From Artemia franciscana (Eukaryota; Arthropoda; Branchiopoda; Anostraca; Artemiidae), in assembly GCF_032884065.1 (NCBI RefSeq), contig NC_088866.1:50662068-50726067 (forward strand): a stretch of DNA of 64,000 nucleotides, in the 5' to 3' direction. The translations under genes were made by a program, and so were the position numbers. Of this stretch, positions 23,060-34,639 are shown piece after piece. Below the pieces are notes generated by a model that was given only the letters and a program-made list of their open reading frames with translations, searched no databases and was not told the DNA's origin. Each line of letters begins with the position of its first letter. The stretch's first letter is position 1.

Positions 23060-23210
23060 GATTTAAAGATATAGCAGAGATATAGGCATCAAGCACAAAA
23101 TAAAAAGACTGTACCTGGAGGGTCCCCAATTGCACCCCTGGGGTTGGGGCTGCTAGACTTGCCTGCCTTTCCCACTGGACTGGTTGGCAGGCTAAACCAG
23201 CTCTTCATAC

Positions 23211-24448
23211 AATTCCAAATTTAATGGATAGATTAAAGATGCCACATATTCCACTTAAATAAACAATAAAAATTTCCAGTGTATATCTTTAATTTTGAAT
23301 TTTCCCTCGTAAATCTAACAAAATGAATATAAACAAATTTTTTATGCGTTTTATAATTTTTTCCGGAAAATTCCTTGAAACGACCCTGCATGGGGGGATC
23401 TTTCCACGGAGGAATTTCTCGTGGGGGAGGATTTTCCATGGAGTGGGAGCTGGATTTTCAAGCATTATTTAGAAAAGATAAAGATTAACAATAAAAAAGA
23501 AAAGAAAAGTTTCAACTGAAAGTAATAAGCAACATTAAAACTTAAAACAAATAGAAAATATTGAACTTTAGAAAACAGCTTATAATTCTAATTAAACCGC
23601 CCTAGTGTCTTGTGACTCATTCTTGAATAATTGAAACAAAAGGTCGCACTTTAGCGTAAAGAGCGAGGCATTGAGGAGGCAAAAAACTCGTATTCGTAGC
23701 AATTTTTGTTTGTTTTAAGTTTTAATGTGGCTCCTTGCTTTCCGTAGAATTTTTTTTTGTTATAACGGAAACTACTTGCACTCTTATAATTTTGTTTTAA
23801 ATAATTTTTAAAAATTTGATATGCCTCTAAAGATGGTAACTCTGATTTCAGAGTTCAGGTGGAAATAATATTATTCATCTAAAAATTTTCTTGCATAAAA
23901 TGGCTACTAATGAAATCGTTCATAAAGTCGAACTTTAGCGTAAAGAGCAAGGCATTGAGGAGGCGGAAAACTCGTATTCGTAATAATTTTTATTTGTTTT
24001 AAGTTTTAGTGTTGCTGCTTGCTATCCGTAGAATTCATTTTTTATTATTGAGCGAAAACTACTTGCAATTTATAATTTTGCGTTTAAACAGTTTTAGAAA
24101 AGCTGACGTGCCTCTAAAGATGGTAGCTCTGATTTCAGAGTTGAGGTAGAAATAACATTGTTCATCTAAAAATTTTCTTGCATAAAATGACTACTAATTA
24201 AATCGTTATATTGGATCAGGGTCTTGATCAGAAGTTGGATTGATGAATCATAAAAATTGTACTAAAAGAGTTTTTTTTAATGTCTTGTAAAAGAGTATAG
24301 GTTACTGACAATAGTCAGATCTCCCACGATTTAACGTTGAATGATAGGAATTGAAAACTTCCAGCGCCAAACGCAGCTCAGTGGCTGGCGGAAGCATTAG
24401 GATTGTCTGTAAATAAGTAGAAAATTTCAAACAGAATTGGGTAATTGA
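23211..24448 (+). repeat. Family F/A-derived repeat with a 284-bp tandem duplication
   Basis: 23390-23560 resembles the body and right-end start of family A (GGGGGAGGATTTTCCATGG, then CAACTGAAAGTAATAAGC). A segment starting CTTTAGCGTAAAGAGC is present at 23649 and again at 23933 (period about 284 bp), including the following CCTCTAAAGATGGTA block. The end (24310-24430) matches 11970-12020 and 13745-13800. Confidence 0.65.
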
Positions 24449-24998
24449 TATGATGATGATATAGGCCTCATCTGTATATTTATCATAGGGAGCACAATAG
24501 CGCTGCCTAAGTAAAAAGTTATATGGGCACAATGTCTAATTTTCATGATTTTTTTTTTTAGACCAAGGCACTTCTTATTGAATGAGTTGTCGTAGAAACT
24601 TTGAAAAGGGCTCATTCGTTTTGAAATTGAAAGGGATAGTGCCTTTTTTAAATACAGACTGATCGGAGATTGGTTCCCTCCCACAACTCATATTTTCCCG
24701 AAATGTATCTGATAGAAATTTTGAGATTACCATTTGTTGTCTTAGAAACTTTGAAAAGAGCTCATTTGATTGGAGATTGAAAGGGCTCGTACCCTTTTTA
24801 AAAGTCGAAAGTGAGTGGAGGACAACTAACTAAGCTCCCACGCCCACCATTTTCTACACATAGTACATGTTACTGAGAAAGGTATGACGTTTGAACTTTA
24901 CTTAGGCAGCGCTATTGTGCTCCCTATGATAAATATACAGATGATCCCTATATCATCTTCATGTCCTGGGATATATCAGCCTATATCATCATCATGCC
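24449..24998. mobile_element. Family B MITE-like element with inverted ends
   Basis: The left end (24449-24511) and the segment 24897-24959 are inverted copies of about 60 bp sharing TATTTATCATAGGGAGCACA and GCGCTGCCTAAGTAAA. A second outer copy of the AGGCCTATATCATCATCAT-type end is at 24980-24998. No ORF is seen. The size (about 0.5 kb) and inverted ends suggest a non-autonomous DNA transposon; target duplications could not be defined. Confidence 0.65.
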
Positions 24999-25029
24999 TG
25001 TTTCATATATTATCACCAAGGATAACTAG

Positions 25030-25660
25030 GTAATGTTTTCGAAAGAGCTTTATAATCATTTAAGACAAAAATAGTTTCAAATTACATATCGTGTTTTACA
25101 AATATTGATAGAAACAAATTGTTTCAATATACACTCTGAAATAACATAACTTTGCTCAAAATATTTTCCATAATACAATATAAAATTTTTTAGCACATAA
25201 AAAGACTTATAATAAAGGAGAAATGAGGAGTAATTTGGAATTACCATAAAAGGCTAATTTCTTTTACATGTATATTAAATTTAAAAAAACTAAGTTTTTT
25301 CAACTGAAAGTAAGCAGAAATATTAAAAGTTTAAAAAAGAAAAATTATTACGAATAAGAGGGGGATGCCCCTCCTCAATACCTCGCTCTTTAGATTAAAC
25401 TTTGACTATTTGATCCAATTATTTAAGAATGACTCATAAAACTCAAGGGCCGTTTAAATAGAGTAAAGCTGTTTTTTAAGGTTCTGATAAACTTTAGCGT
25501 AAAGAGCGAGGCATCGAGGAGGGTGCAATCCCGACCTGTGTGCAATAATTTCTGTTTGTTTTAATTTTTAATGTTAATCCCTGGGGTTGTGGGGGGTTCA
25601 TAGCTTGTACCTCTTCCCACTGGGGCTGTGGGGGGTTAAACTTTTTTAATTTAGTACAAA
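25030..25660 (-). repeat. Family F copy with partial family A right end
   Basis: The reverse complement matches 11490-11800 and the adjacent AAAGAGCGAGG hairpin segment (25376-25520). It is truncated at about 25660, where a short degenerate run of CTAACCTAA-like motifs (25680-25790) begins. That run is not a telomeric array. Confidence 0.65.
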
Positions 25661-25791
25661 GTTTGATGATGACAGGTTAAGTTAGCTTAAATTGGGTTCG
25701 GTTATCCTAGGTTTTAACCCAACTCTGATATTTGTAACCAAATTTAACCTAATCTAATATAAACTAACGTAATCTAACCTAACATTAACTT

Positions 25792-26166
25792 TCAAACAGT
25801 TCGTGGTAACGAACTGCAGTAAGGAGCGACCCGGCTCAATAGTAACCAAAACTCTAAAAAATGGAATTTTGATATCAATAGCTACATCAAAAGAATCGTA
25901 TTTTAATGCTGATTTTAAATATATAAGTTTCATCAAGTTTAGTCTTACCCATCAAAAGTTACAAGCCTGAGAAAATTTGCATTATTTAAGAAAATAGGGG
26001 GGAAAACCCCCTAAAAGTCGTAGAATCTTAACGAAAATGACACCATCAGATTCAGCGTATCAGAGAACCCTACTGTAGAAGTTTCAAGCTCCTATCTACA
26101 AAAATGTGGAATTTTGTATTTTTTGCCAGAAGACAAATCACGGGTGCGTGTTTATTTGTTGTTGTT

Positions 26167-26224
<58 letters not shown>

Positions 26225-27564
26225 CAGGGGTCATCGTATCGACCAAGTGGTCCTAGAATGTCGCAAGAGGGCTCATTCTAACGGAAATGAAAAGTTCTAG
26301 TGCCCTTTTTAAGTGACCAAAAAAATTTAAGGGCATCTAGGCACCCTCCCACGCTCATTTTTTCCCAAAGTCAATGGATCAAAAGTTTGAGATAGCCATT
26401 TTATTCAGCATCGTCGAAAACCATAATAACTATGTCTTTGGGGATGACTTCCTCCCCCACAATCCCTGGGGGAGGGGCTGCAAGCTACAAACTTTGACCA
26501 GTGTTTACATATAGTAATGGTTATTGAGAAGTGTACAGACATTTTCAGGGGGATTTTATTTTGTTTGGGGGTGGGTCTGAGGGGAGGGGGCTATGTTGGA
26601 GGATCTTTATTTGGAGGAATCTGTCATGGGGGAAGAAAAATTCAATGAAAAGGGCGCAGGATTTTCTAGCATTACTATAAGAAAACAATGAAAACGTTTT
26701 TACAAATGAAAGGAAGGAGTAGCATTGAAACTTAAAACGAACAGAGATTATTACGCATATGGGGGGTTCTAAAAGTACTTTAGCATAAAGAGCGAGGTAT
26801 TTAGGAGGAGATAAATACCTCGCTCTTTATTCTAAAGTATTTTTAGTAATTTCAACTATTTATTCTACGGCCTTTCTGATTCAGGGGTCATTCTTAAAGA
26901 ATTGGGACAAAACTTACGATTTAGTGTAAAGAGCAAGGTATTGACGAGGGTACAAACCCCCTCGTATACATAATAAAAATATAAGATTATGAAGTTTGTT
27001 ACGTAAGTTAATTCTTAAGTTACGTATATTTTTTACTAATAAAAACGTTCGTTAAAAATTAAAAGTTCTAGTTGCCTTTTTAAGTAACCGAAAAATTGGA
27101 GGGTAACTAGACCTCCTTCTCCACCCCTTATTTCTCAAAATCGTCTGATCAAAACTAAGAGAAAGCCATTTAGCCAAAAAAAGAATTAATATACAAATTT
27201 CATTTTAATAATTTATGTGCGGAGAGCCAAAACCAAACATGCATTAATTCAAAAACGTTCAGAAATTAAATAAAAAAAACTAATTTTTTTAGCTGAAAGT
27301 AAGGAGCGACATTAAAACTTAAAACGAACAGAAATTGCTCCGTATATGATATGGGTTGTCCCCTCCGCAATCCCTCGCTCTTTACGCTAAAGTTTGACTC
27401 TTTGCCACAATTCTACTTTTTAAAACAATTAAAAACTTTAGTGCAAAGAGCGAGGGATTGCGGAGGGGACAACCCATTTCATATACGGAGTAATTTCTGT
27501 TTGTTTTAAGTTTTAATGTCGCTCCTTACTTTCAGCTAAAAAAAAATAGTTTTTTTTTATTTAA
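25792..27564 (+). mobile_element. Family A element, copy 3 (full length)
   Basis: Complete order of parts from the left palindrome to the T-rich end. Its internal pyrimidine tract has expanded to 57 consecutive T (26168-26224). Inverted repeats at 26774-26838 and at about 27272-27400 with 27430-27545. Confidence 0.8.
26168..26224 (+). repeat. Poly(T) tract inside a family A copy
   Basis: 57 consecutive T. The same place holds shorter interrupted T runs in copies at 12400, 14170 and 39410, so this is local slippage and not a retroposon tail. Confidence 0.95.
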
Positions 27565-28059
27565 TTGTCATCATAGATTGCACAAGACCGAAAAGGCTGA
27601 CTCGCAAAGCTAATTGAATCCAAGCAGAGAAAGAGGAATTCCAAGTATTCACTAGTGAATGTCGACATTAACCAGATTTCGTACTTTGATGCCAGATTTC
27701 TTTTTGCTGCTTCTCCCTTGCAATATTAATAACATCAGTTAAAATTATTTATCAGGTGCCTTAAAAGTCGAAATCTATCTTTTTTTTACAAGAAGCTAAG
27801 AAAAAGTGAAAACTTTTGAGTATCCATCTTTGCATTAAGTGTTTTTTTCAGTCTTTATATGAGCATTTGGCCATATCTGATTGCTTTGGGGCTGCTTTTG
27901 CCCTACGGGCAGTACTTTTCATCAGTATCACAAATTACCATGTTTTATTTGGTATATGATTTTTTTTTTGCTGCTTTTAACTTGCAATATTAGTAACATC
28001 AGTTGAAGTTATTCATCAAGTGCTGTAAAAATCAAAATTTGGCTACTCTTTTAAAATAA
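27565..28059. other. Non-coding stretch with an internal direct repeat
   Basis: A block with TTGCTGCTT, CTTGCAATATTA and AACATCAGTT occurs at 27700-27780 and again at 27965-28050, suggesting an old duplication of about 265 bp. No gene seen. Confidence 0.5.
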
Positions 28060-29815
28060 ATTATATAAAAAAACTAGTTTTTTAAACTGAAAGTAAGGAG
28101 CGACATTAAAACTTAAAACGAACAGAAATTACTCCGTATATGAAATGGGTTGTCCCCTCCGTAATCCCTCGCTCTTTACGCTAAAGCTTTTAATTGTTTT
28201 AAAAAGCAGAATTGTGGCAAAGAGTCAAACTTTAGCGTAAAGAGCGAGGGATTGCGGAGGGGACAACCCATTTCATATACGGAGTAATTTCTGTTCGTTT
28301 TAAGTTTAAATGTCGCTCCTTACTTTCAGTTTAAAAAACTAGTTTTTTTTTATATAATTTCTGAACGTTTTTGAATTAATGCATGTTTGATTTTGGCTCT
28401 CCACACATAAATTATTAAAATGAAATTTGCATATTAATTCCTTTTTTGGCTAAATGGCTTTCTCTTAGTTTTGATCAGACGATTTTGAGAAATAAGGGAT
28501 GGGGAAGGAGGCCTAGTTGCCATGCAATTTTTCGGTTACATAAAAAGGCAACTATAAATTTTAATTTTTAACGAATTTTTTTATTAGTAAAAAATATACG
28601 TAACTTAAGAATTAACTTACGTAACAAACTTTTATATTCATTAATTTTTATTATGTATATGAGGGGGTTTGTACCCTCGTTAATACCTCGTTCTTTACAC
28701 TAAATCGTAAGTTTTGTCCTAATTCTTTAAGAATGACCCCTGAATCAGAAAGGCCGTAAAATAAATAGTTAAAATTACTAAAAATACTATAGCATAAAGA
28801 GCGAGGTATTTATCTCCTCCTAAATACCTCGCTCTTTATGCTAAAGTATTTTTAGAACCCCTCATATGCGTAATAATCTCTGTCCGTTTTAAGTTTCAAT
28901 GCTACTCTTTACTTTCAATTGAAAAAAATTCCATGTTTATTTTTTCATTGTTTTTTTTATAGTAATTTTAGAAAATCCTGCTTCCTTTTCATTGAATTTC
29001 TGTTCCCCCATGACATATTTCTCCAAGGAAAGATCCTCCCACATAGCCCCCTCCCCTCAACCCCAGCCCCAAAAACCAAAAAAAATCCTCTGAAAACGAC
29101 TGTACACTTCCCAAAAGCCATTATTATATGTAAACACTGGTCGAAGTTTGTAACTTGCAGCCCCTCCCCCAGGGACTCTGGGGGAGTAAGTCATTCCCAA
29201 AGACATAGTTATTATGGTTTTTGACTATGCGGAACAAAATGGCTATCTCAAAATTTTGATCTGTTGACTTTGGAGAAAACATGAGCGTGGGAGGGGGCCT
29301 AGGACCCTTCCAATTTTTTTGGTCACTTAAAAAGGGCACTAGAACTTTTCATTTCCTTTAGAATGGGCCCTTTTGCAGCATTCTAGGACCACTTGGTCGA
29401 TACGATGACCCCTGGGGAAAAGAAAAAAATAAAAAAAAAACAAATAAACACGCACTCGTGGTTTGTCTTCTGGAAAAAAAATACGAAATTCCACATTTTT
29501 GTAGAAAGAAGCTTGAAAATTTCGCTATAGGGTTCTCTGATACACCGAATGCGATGGTGTGATTTTCGTTAAGATTCTGCGACTTTTAGGGGGTGTTTTC
29601 CCCTATTTTCTAAAATAAGGCAAATTTTTTCAGGCTCGTAACTTTTGATGACATAGACTAAAATTGATGAAACTTATATATTTAAAATCAGCATGAAAAT
29701 CTGATTCTTTTGATGTATATTTTAGCATCAAAATTCCGTTCTTTAGAGTTTCGTTTACTATTGAACCGGGTCGCTCCTTACTACAGTTTGTTACCACGAA
29801 CTGTTTTTCCATTTA
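28060..29815 (-). mobile_element. Family A element, copy 4 (full length, minus strand)
   Basis: Mirror of copies 1-3. The terminal hairpin lies at 28079-28332 (arms about 28072-28195 and 28220-28335), the small hairpin at 28786-28852, and the left-end palindrome at 29790-29811. Retains GTAAGGAGCGAC in both hairpin arms and, as GTCGCTCCTTAC, near its left end (29770). Confidence 0.8.
28079..28332. repeat. Best-preserved terminal hairpin of family A
   Basis: Two arms of about 120 bp, inverted and almost identical, around a 30-40 bp spacer. The outer ends read AAACTGAAAGTAAGGAGCGA and its complement; the inner part carries CGCTCTTTACGCTAAAG and its complement. The RNA would be a long perfect-looking stem. 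Confidence 0.9.
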
Positions 29816-30609
29816 GGAATTCAATGACTTTCCAGTCTTTGTATAAAATTCTGGGTCATATCTTATTGCTTTGGAAGCCATTTTTGGCCCGTGTGCCATA
29901 TTTTTACATCTATTACATAAATTATTATATTGCACTCAGTATATTTTATTAAGTTTACCATATATAAATATCAGAAACGTGAGGCAAAATGATTGATCAA
30001 TTGGCTTTCAAAATAAAAATTAGGCTACTGTTTTAAACATATTGAGAAAAATGAAAGTGATTTTGGCTAGCCATGTTGCTATTTGGTGACTTTAAAGTTT
30101 ATTTAGCTTAGAAGATTGGCTACACCCGAAGTTATGATGTCTTTAGGTGTGGTCTGCTACTTTTCCAATGCTGGAGCGGGCAGTTCAGACATCCGTAAAA
30201 TTTCTTTTTTAATTGGTCCGGGTGAAGGTTGCTTTTGTTGTTTCATAATGAATTAACCTCCTCTTTTCAAAGGCAACCTTTAAGATACTTTTTTGTTAGG
30301 ATACCGTTAAGCTAAAACTGAGTACAGAACTGAAAAAAGAAAAAAACAACTGGGAAGCCAAAAAGTATTCTCTTCATTCAGCTTTGAAAGCTGAATAGTT
30401 GAATGCTGAAAGCTGAAAGCTGAATAGTTTGTAATTAGAGCACAACCTTCTCATATCTTTTCAAGGTACTCGTTAAATATCCCGAACACATTTCGTTTTC
30501 TCTCGGTAATAAAACCCATTTTTCTCAGTATTTCAATGCACTCGAAGATAATCAGCATAACCCGAGAAAGATAAACTACAATGCAGTTATATTTAAACGT
30601 TTAATATAT
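29816..30609. other. Intronic stretch, nothing recognised
   Basis: AT-rich. A short direct repetition of GCTGAAAGCTGAA near 30390-30425 is the only local feature. No ORF or family copy. Confidence 0.5.
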
Positions 30610-30790
30610 AGAGTTGGTATTTTGGTTAGGTTCGGTATTTAATATAAGGCGTTCTGGGTGGCCTGCTTTCCATAATTCTCTGTTGTAGTTTCCATAATTC
30701 TGTTACTAAAGTACTATATTTGCATATGTTTTATTACAGGCTACTTCATTATGATTAACCTAATTTCGCTTCTTGAGTGTCGTTAGGATA
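30610..30790 (+). repeat. Direct repeat, copy 1 (partner at 32090-32270)
   Basis: About 170 bp sharing GCGTTCTGGG, GGCCTGCTTTCCATA, and ATTATGATTAACCTAA with 32090-32270 in the same orientation, 1.48 kb away. The identity is moderate, so the duplication or the second family member is old. Confidence 0.75.
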
Positions 30791-30809
30791 TTTAACAAGT
30801 GCCCTTTTC

Positions 30810-31125
30810 AAATTAAAAAAACAAAAACATTTTATCCAATAAAAGTAAACAGTGACATAACGAGCATGGAATATTTCTTACATGAAGGGACTACCCCCTC
30901 CTCAACCCTGCTCTCTTTCCGCTAAAGTTTTATAGTGCTTAGAAAATGGTCCTCACTCCAATAAACGGCTGTTTTGCTTAAGCCGCTGTTCGTAAAAATA
31001 AGAACAAAAAGTCAAATTTTAGTATAAAGATCGAGGAGTTGATTAGGGTGCAGCCACCCTTCATATAAAGACTAATTTCTGTTTGCTTTAAGTTTTAATG
31101 TTACCTTTGAAAAAAAAATATTTGT
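30810..31125 (+). repeat. Old, diverged family A right-end hairpin
   Basis: Carries CTCTCTTTCCGCTAAAGTTT (30909) and TTTTAGTATAAAGATCGAGG (31018) in inverted order, followed by CTGTTTGCTTTAAGTTTTAA. This is the family A right end with many substitutions and no left end. Confidence 0.6.
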
Positions 31126-32089
31126 TCAAATTCTGCCAATTTCTAATCCCATACCCAGGGTTACCCTAAATATCAGGAGGGCTAATGCCACACGGCTTTT
31201 AAAATCAAAATTTAATTTTTGCATTGCAATTGTTCAAGAAAAAGAGCAAAATTTGATGAATTTACTCCCTCTTCTTAAATCTACGGGCATCCCCCCTTAG
31301 GTTTTGAAAATTAAATTTATTCGGGGTATTTCATTGAAAATGTCTCATTGAGAAGTTTAAACAGTTTGCTCCAAGACTCTCTTAAATGCAAAGGAGGGTT
31401 ACTACACTATCCTTCAACCCCCTTTTTTTCAATATTTAAATTTTAATGTTTGTAATGAGAATCCATCATTCCCCGAAAAATATGTCTCTCTAAATATTTA
31501 TTAGTAAGGGGTGGGGTCAGACATATCAAAATTTAATTATACCCTTATTATTTTCACAGTTTTCAAGGCCAATTCTTTGAACAAACCTTTGTGCAGAAAT
31601 GTTCCAATGGTTGCCAGTAGGGTGTAGGAAAATATATAATATAGGCATATAAATTATATACATAATATTATATTATATACATAATATAATATAGGCATAT
31701 AAATAGGAAAATGGGATATACTATCCCTCGCTCCTGCAGCGATAAATTCTTCCCATCCACCTCTCCAGCTTAGGCTGTTAGGCATGCTACGTCTTTTATG
31801 TGACGTAGAATAAATTTTCTGCAATAAGAGGTGCGTTATCCCCCCTAGCACTAATATTAGAGGTATAGACCAAAAATGTTCCTGGTAATCAAGAGGGATT
31901 AGATTCATTTCTGCCTCCTCCGTTTTCTTAGGAAATTTGGGGGTACTAATATCCCTACCCCACTTAAGTTCCTTATCTGTAGGATCTGAGAAAAACCGGT
32001 TTGTCTGTCTGCACTAGGTTATAATTAGCTTAGCCTCATTGGGAAAAACTAAGATGCATGTATATTTTTACTAAATATTTAGTATATAG
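31126..32089. other. Intronic stretch, nothing recognised
   Basis: Only short accidental ORFs. A small ATTATATACATAATAT duplication lies at 31650-31700. No coding or RNA signal. Confidence 0.5.
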
Positions 32090-32270
32090 AGGTGATTAGG
32101 TTAGGTAGGTTAGGTATTTAACATAATGCGTTCTGGGCGGCCTGCTTTCCATAGTTATCTGTTATAGTTTCCATAATTTTGTTTCTGAAATATTATATTT
32201 TCATTGTATTTTGGTATATTTCATTATGATTAACCTAACTTCAATTCTTGAGTTGGGTCAAGATAATACG
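32090..32270 (+). repeat. Direct repeat, copy 2 (partner at 30610-30790)
   Basis: See copy 1. It starts with three GGTTAGGTA-like motifs, the rest in step with copy 1. Confidence 0.75.
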
Positions 32271-32539
32271 TATATACCAATTTGGGCATAGACGCCCCTC
32301 TTTTGAGGCTTCAAGCACATTCCCCAACCTGCACAAAGATCCATTGGTCCTCCTCCATAATGGCTTATTCGCAATTGCCTGTGCACTGTTCCATTATGGC
32401 TTATGTTGAGCACCCAAAAAAGTATCATTTTCAGCCAAATTATGTCCATAACATGTCCATCTTGAAATCTCAAAACTATTTGTTTTTTTAAGACTTGTGT
32501 CGTTGACCAAAATATACTTTGTAAACCTCTTTCAAAGCG
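32271..32539. other. Short non-coding stretch
   Basis: Contains a local inverted/direct repetition of CCATTATGGCTTAT (32355 and 32391). Nothing else seen. Confidence 0.4.
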
Positions 32540-32715
32540 GGCAGTTTTTTATTGTTTTAAAAAGTAGAGTTGTGAGAAAGAGTCAACCTTTAGCGTAAAG
32601 AGCGAGGCGTTGAGGAGGGGACAACCCCTTTCATATGCGGAATAATTTCTGTTCGTTTTAAGTTTTAATGTCGCTCCTTACTTGCAGTTAAAAAGCTTGT
32701 TTTTTTTTTAATTTG
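32540..32715 (+). repeat. Solo right end of family A
   Basis: Matches only the spacer and right arm of the terminal hairpin (TGTTTTAAAAAGTAGAGTT, then TTTAGCGTAAAGAGCGAGGC, then GTCGCTCCTTAC). The same breakpoint is seen in the deleted copies at 57057 and 60701. Confidence 0.75.
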
Positions 32716-33083
32716 ATACCATCAAGAATCCAAATTTTTCAGTTTGTTAACTTTCATTTTTAGTTGGTAATGCTTGATAAATAGATAAGCTACAGTTTTC
32801 CCTGACTTTCGGAAGCCGGAAGAGAGCGTGAATAAAAAAAAAATGCTTGGTTGTCTATTATCTTGACTGAGGTGTAAAAGCAATGAGAAATGAAATCGAT
32901 AAATGAAAGAATACAAACTTGCAAATAATTTTAAGAATATTTACAGATAGTTGTCTTTGGGAAACAGCTAGCATTTCCAAAAAAAAATACAGTATAAAAT
33001 GTAAAAAAAAATAGCAGAAAGTAAGCAGTTAAGTATATTTGGTACTAAACAAGTATTTTTAGCACTACTTTGATGCTAGTGAC

Positions 33084-33148
<65 letters not shown>

Positions 33149-33397
33149 AATATATTTCCAGTAGAGAAATATTTTGTTTTATGTAAAAAATTTGTAAAAT
33201 GTTTCCCTTTTATGTCCCAAATTTCTAAAAAAAAGTCCCTGATTTGCCCTATAATTTCATTGTATCCCGAAACAAAAATATGTCCTTTGGATTTAAAATA
33301 TGTCCAGTTGGCAACCCTGATCCTGTATATTATTTTTATCAAGTTCCACGTAAACAAACTTCGTTAAATAAAGCTGTAGAATAATCTTCTGTTTGTC

Positions 33398-33454
<57 letters not shown>

Positions 33455-33459
33455 TATAG
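32716..33459. repeat. Two long poly(T) tracts 255 bp apart
   Basis: 58 T at 33086-33143 and 55 T at 33399-33453, on the same strand. The DNA between them is AT-rich and not recognisably coding. Minus-strand poly(A) tails of retrocopies or independent slippage are both possible. The second tract runs directly into GTATAG, which makes a formal splice acceptor for the segment at 33460. Confidence 0.85.
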
Positions 33460-33578
33460 ACTGTGTACATCTTTCGGAACGAATGCGTCAGCACGCGGCA
33501 TTACTGTCTTTGCAACTGGAGCAACTGCAAATTGATGATTTTAAATCGATTGGCTGTCTCAGAATCTTCACTCGATGG
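33460..33578 (+). CDS. Possible isolated exon, 39 codons, unknown
   Basis: Between an AG after the poly(T) tract and a GTGATT at 33579, the plus strand reads CVHLSERMRQHAALLSLQLE and on to FTRW, with a coding-like composition unlike the neighbourhood. The incoming phase would be 1 and the outgoing 0, so it does not fit between exons 3 (phase 0 out) and 4 (phase 0 in). It could belong to another gene, be a retroposed fragment, or be chance. No homology recognised. Confidence 0.25.
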
Positions 33579-34639
33579 GTGATTAACATCTTTTGTCCAA
33601 AATTTTCGTTTTACACCAGGAAAAAGGCTAAAAATATATAACAGCACTTTTCTGTGGCACAATCTTTTTTGCTACTTGAAAGTTCAATAGAACTTTCAAT
33701 GTCATTCTAAAGAGCCTTGTCCTGATGTTCTAGGACCATTGGTTCAATGTAATCACCCCTGAAGGAAAAAACAACTAACACAAATAAACACGAATCCGTG
33801 ATCATCCTTCGTGGAGAAACAATACAAGATTTAATATTTTTGCAGACAGGAGCTCGCGAACCAGTGTTTCCACTTTTCTTTTCAAACAATCTAAAGAGGC
33901 TAGGTGATTTTCGGTAAAAAATCGGTAAATGACTCAGGATTCGGTAGAGTTTTCAGTAAGATTTTTTTTTTATTTTGTATTATGCTTTTGGAGATGTTCA
34001 AGTGATTTGCGAATAAAATACCACATCCTAAAAGTTCAGAGAGCAGATCTACAGGAGCCAGATTCCGGAAAGAAAAACGGAATTTCGTCGGTCAATTTTG
34101 TCAAACTTGACAAGGGAAGCTCGAAAAAATAATGAAATGTATTTGGTTTTGAAACTAAATGTAGTCGTGTTTCATTCAGACTTTAAAGCTGTTTAATTAA
34201 GAAAAACTCTCAACTCGTCAGCTCCTTCTATTTCTCACCCTTTCAAGCACCATACGACAGCCCGCTAAGTTCAGGACGGTGACAGAAAATCCAAACATCA
34301 GGCCTTTAACCATTGAGTCTGAGCTAAGCGGATAATTTTTTTTTAACCACCATCCCCAAACAGTTATTCACGAATCATAAAAGGAAAATGCAAATCGGAG
34401 CTCATTAATATTCATATAGCTGGAAAAAAGTATAAAAACTAGCATAACTTTTAAATATATATGCTGCATCAGATTAATTCAAACAAAAGAATGTCTGCAT
34501 TCACTTCCCACTACCGTTTAAAACGGTTTAAGACCAATCGAAGAAAAGCAGTAAGAACGCACTCGTTAATACTGACGAGAAGCAAAACGGAAAAGATTCG
34601 ACTCTTTATCAGTTATGCCAGGAATTACTGAACGAATAA
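33579..34639. other. Stretch with a family A fragment and nothing else certain
   Basis: 33690-33880 is a diverged minus-strand piece of the family A body (GGACCATTGGTTCAATGTAA, then AATAAACACGAATCCGTGAT). A plus-strand open segment near 33990-34132 (RIKYHILKVQRADLQEPDSG, then a stop) has mildly coding-like composition, but neither start nor splice signals support it. Confidence 0.45.

Larger units (their letters stand above)
18531..23210 (-). mobile_element. CR1/Jockey-type non-LTR retrotransposon 1, near full length
   Basis: On the minus strand the order is 5' UTR (23210-23060), ORF1 (23059-22094), a 234-nt gap, ORF2 (from 21859), 3' UTR and a (TTGA)n tail at 18535-18557. The two-ORF layout, an apurinic-type endonuclease ahead of RT, and a microsatellite tail rather than poly(A) are typical of the CR1/L2/Jockey side of the non-LTR tree; I cannot assign a clade. 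Damage is limited to one frameshift near the ORF2 C-terminus. The element is antisense to the proposed host gene. The 5' border is approximate. Confidence 0.85.

Noticed and set aside
25680..25790. CTAACCTAA-like run as interstitial telomere
   Set aside because: Units are irregular and not a clean TTAGG array.
28919..29224. 101-residue ORF, with similar ones at 14414-14804 and 57615-57851
   Set aside because: The same stretch of family A read in different copies; frames are broken differently in each, so there is no conserved protein.
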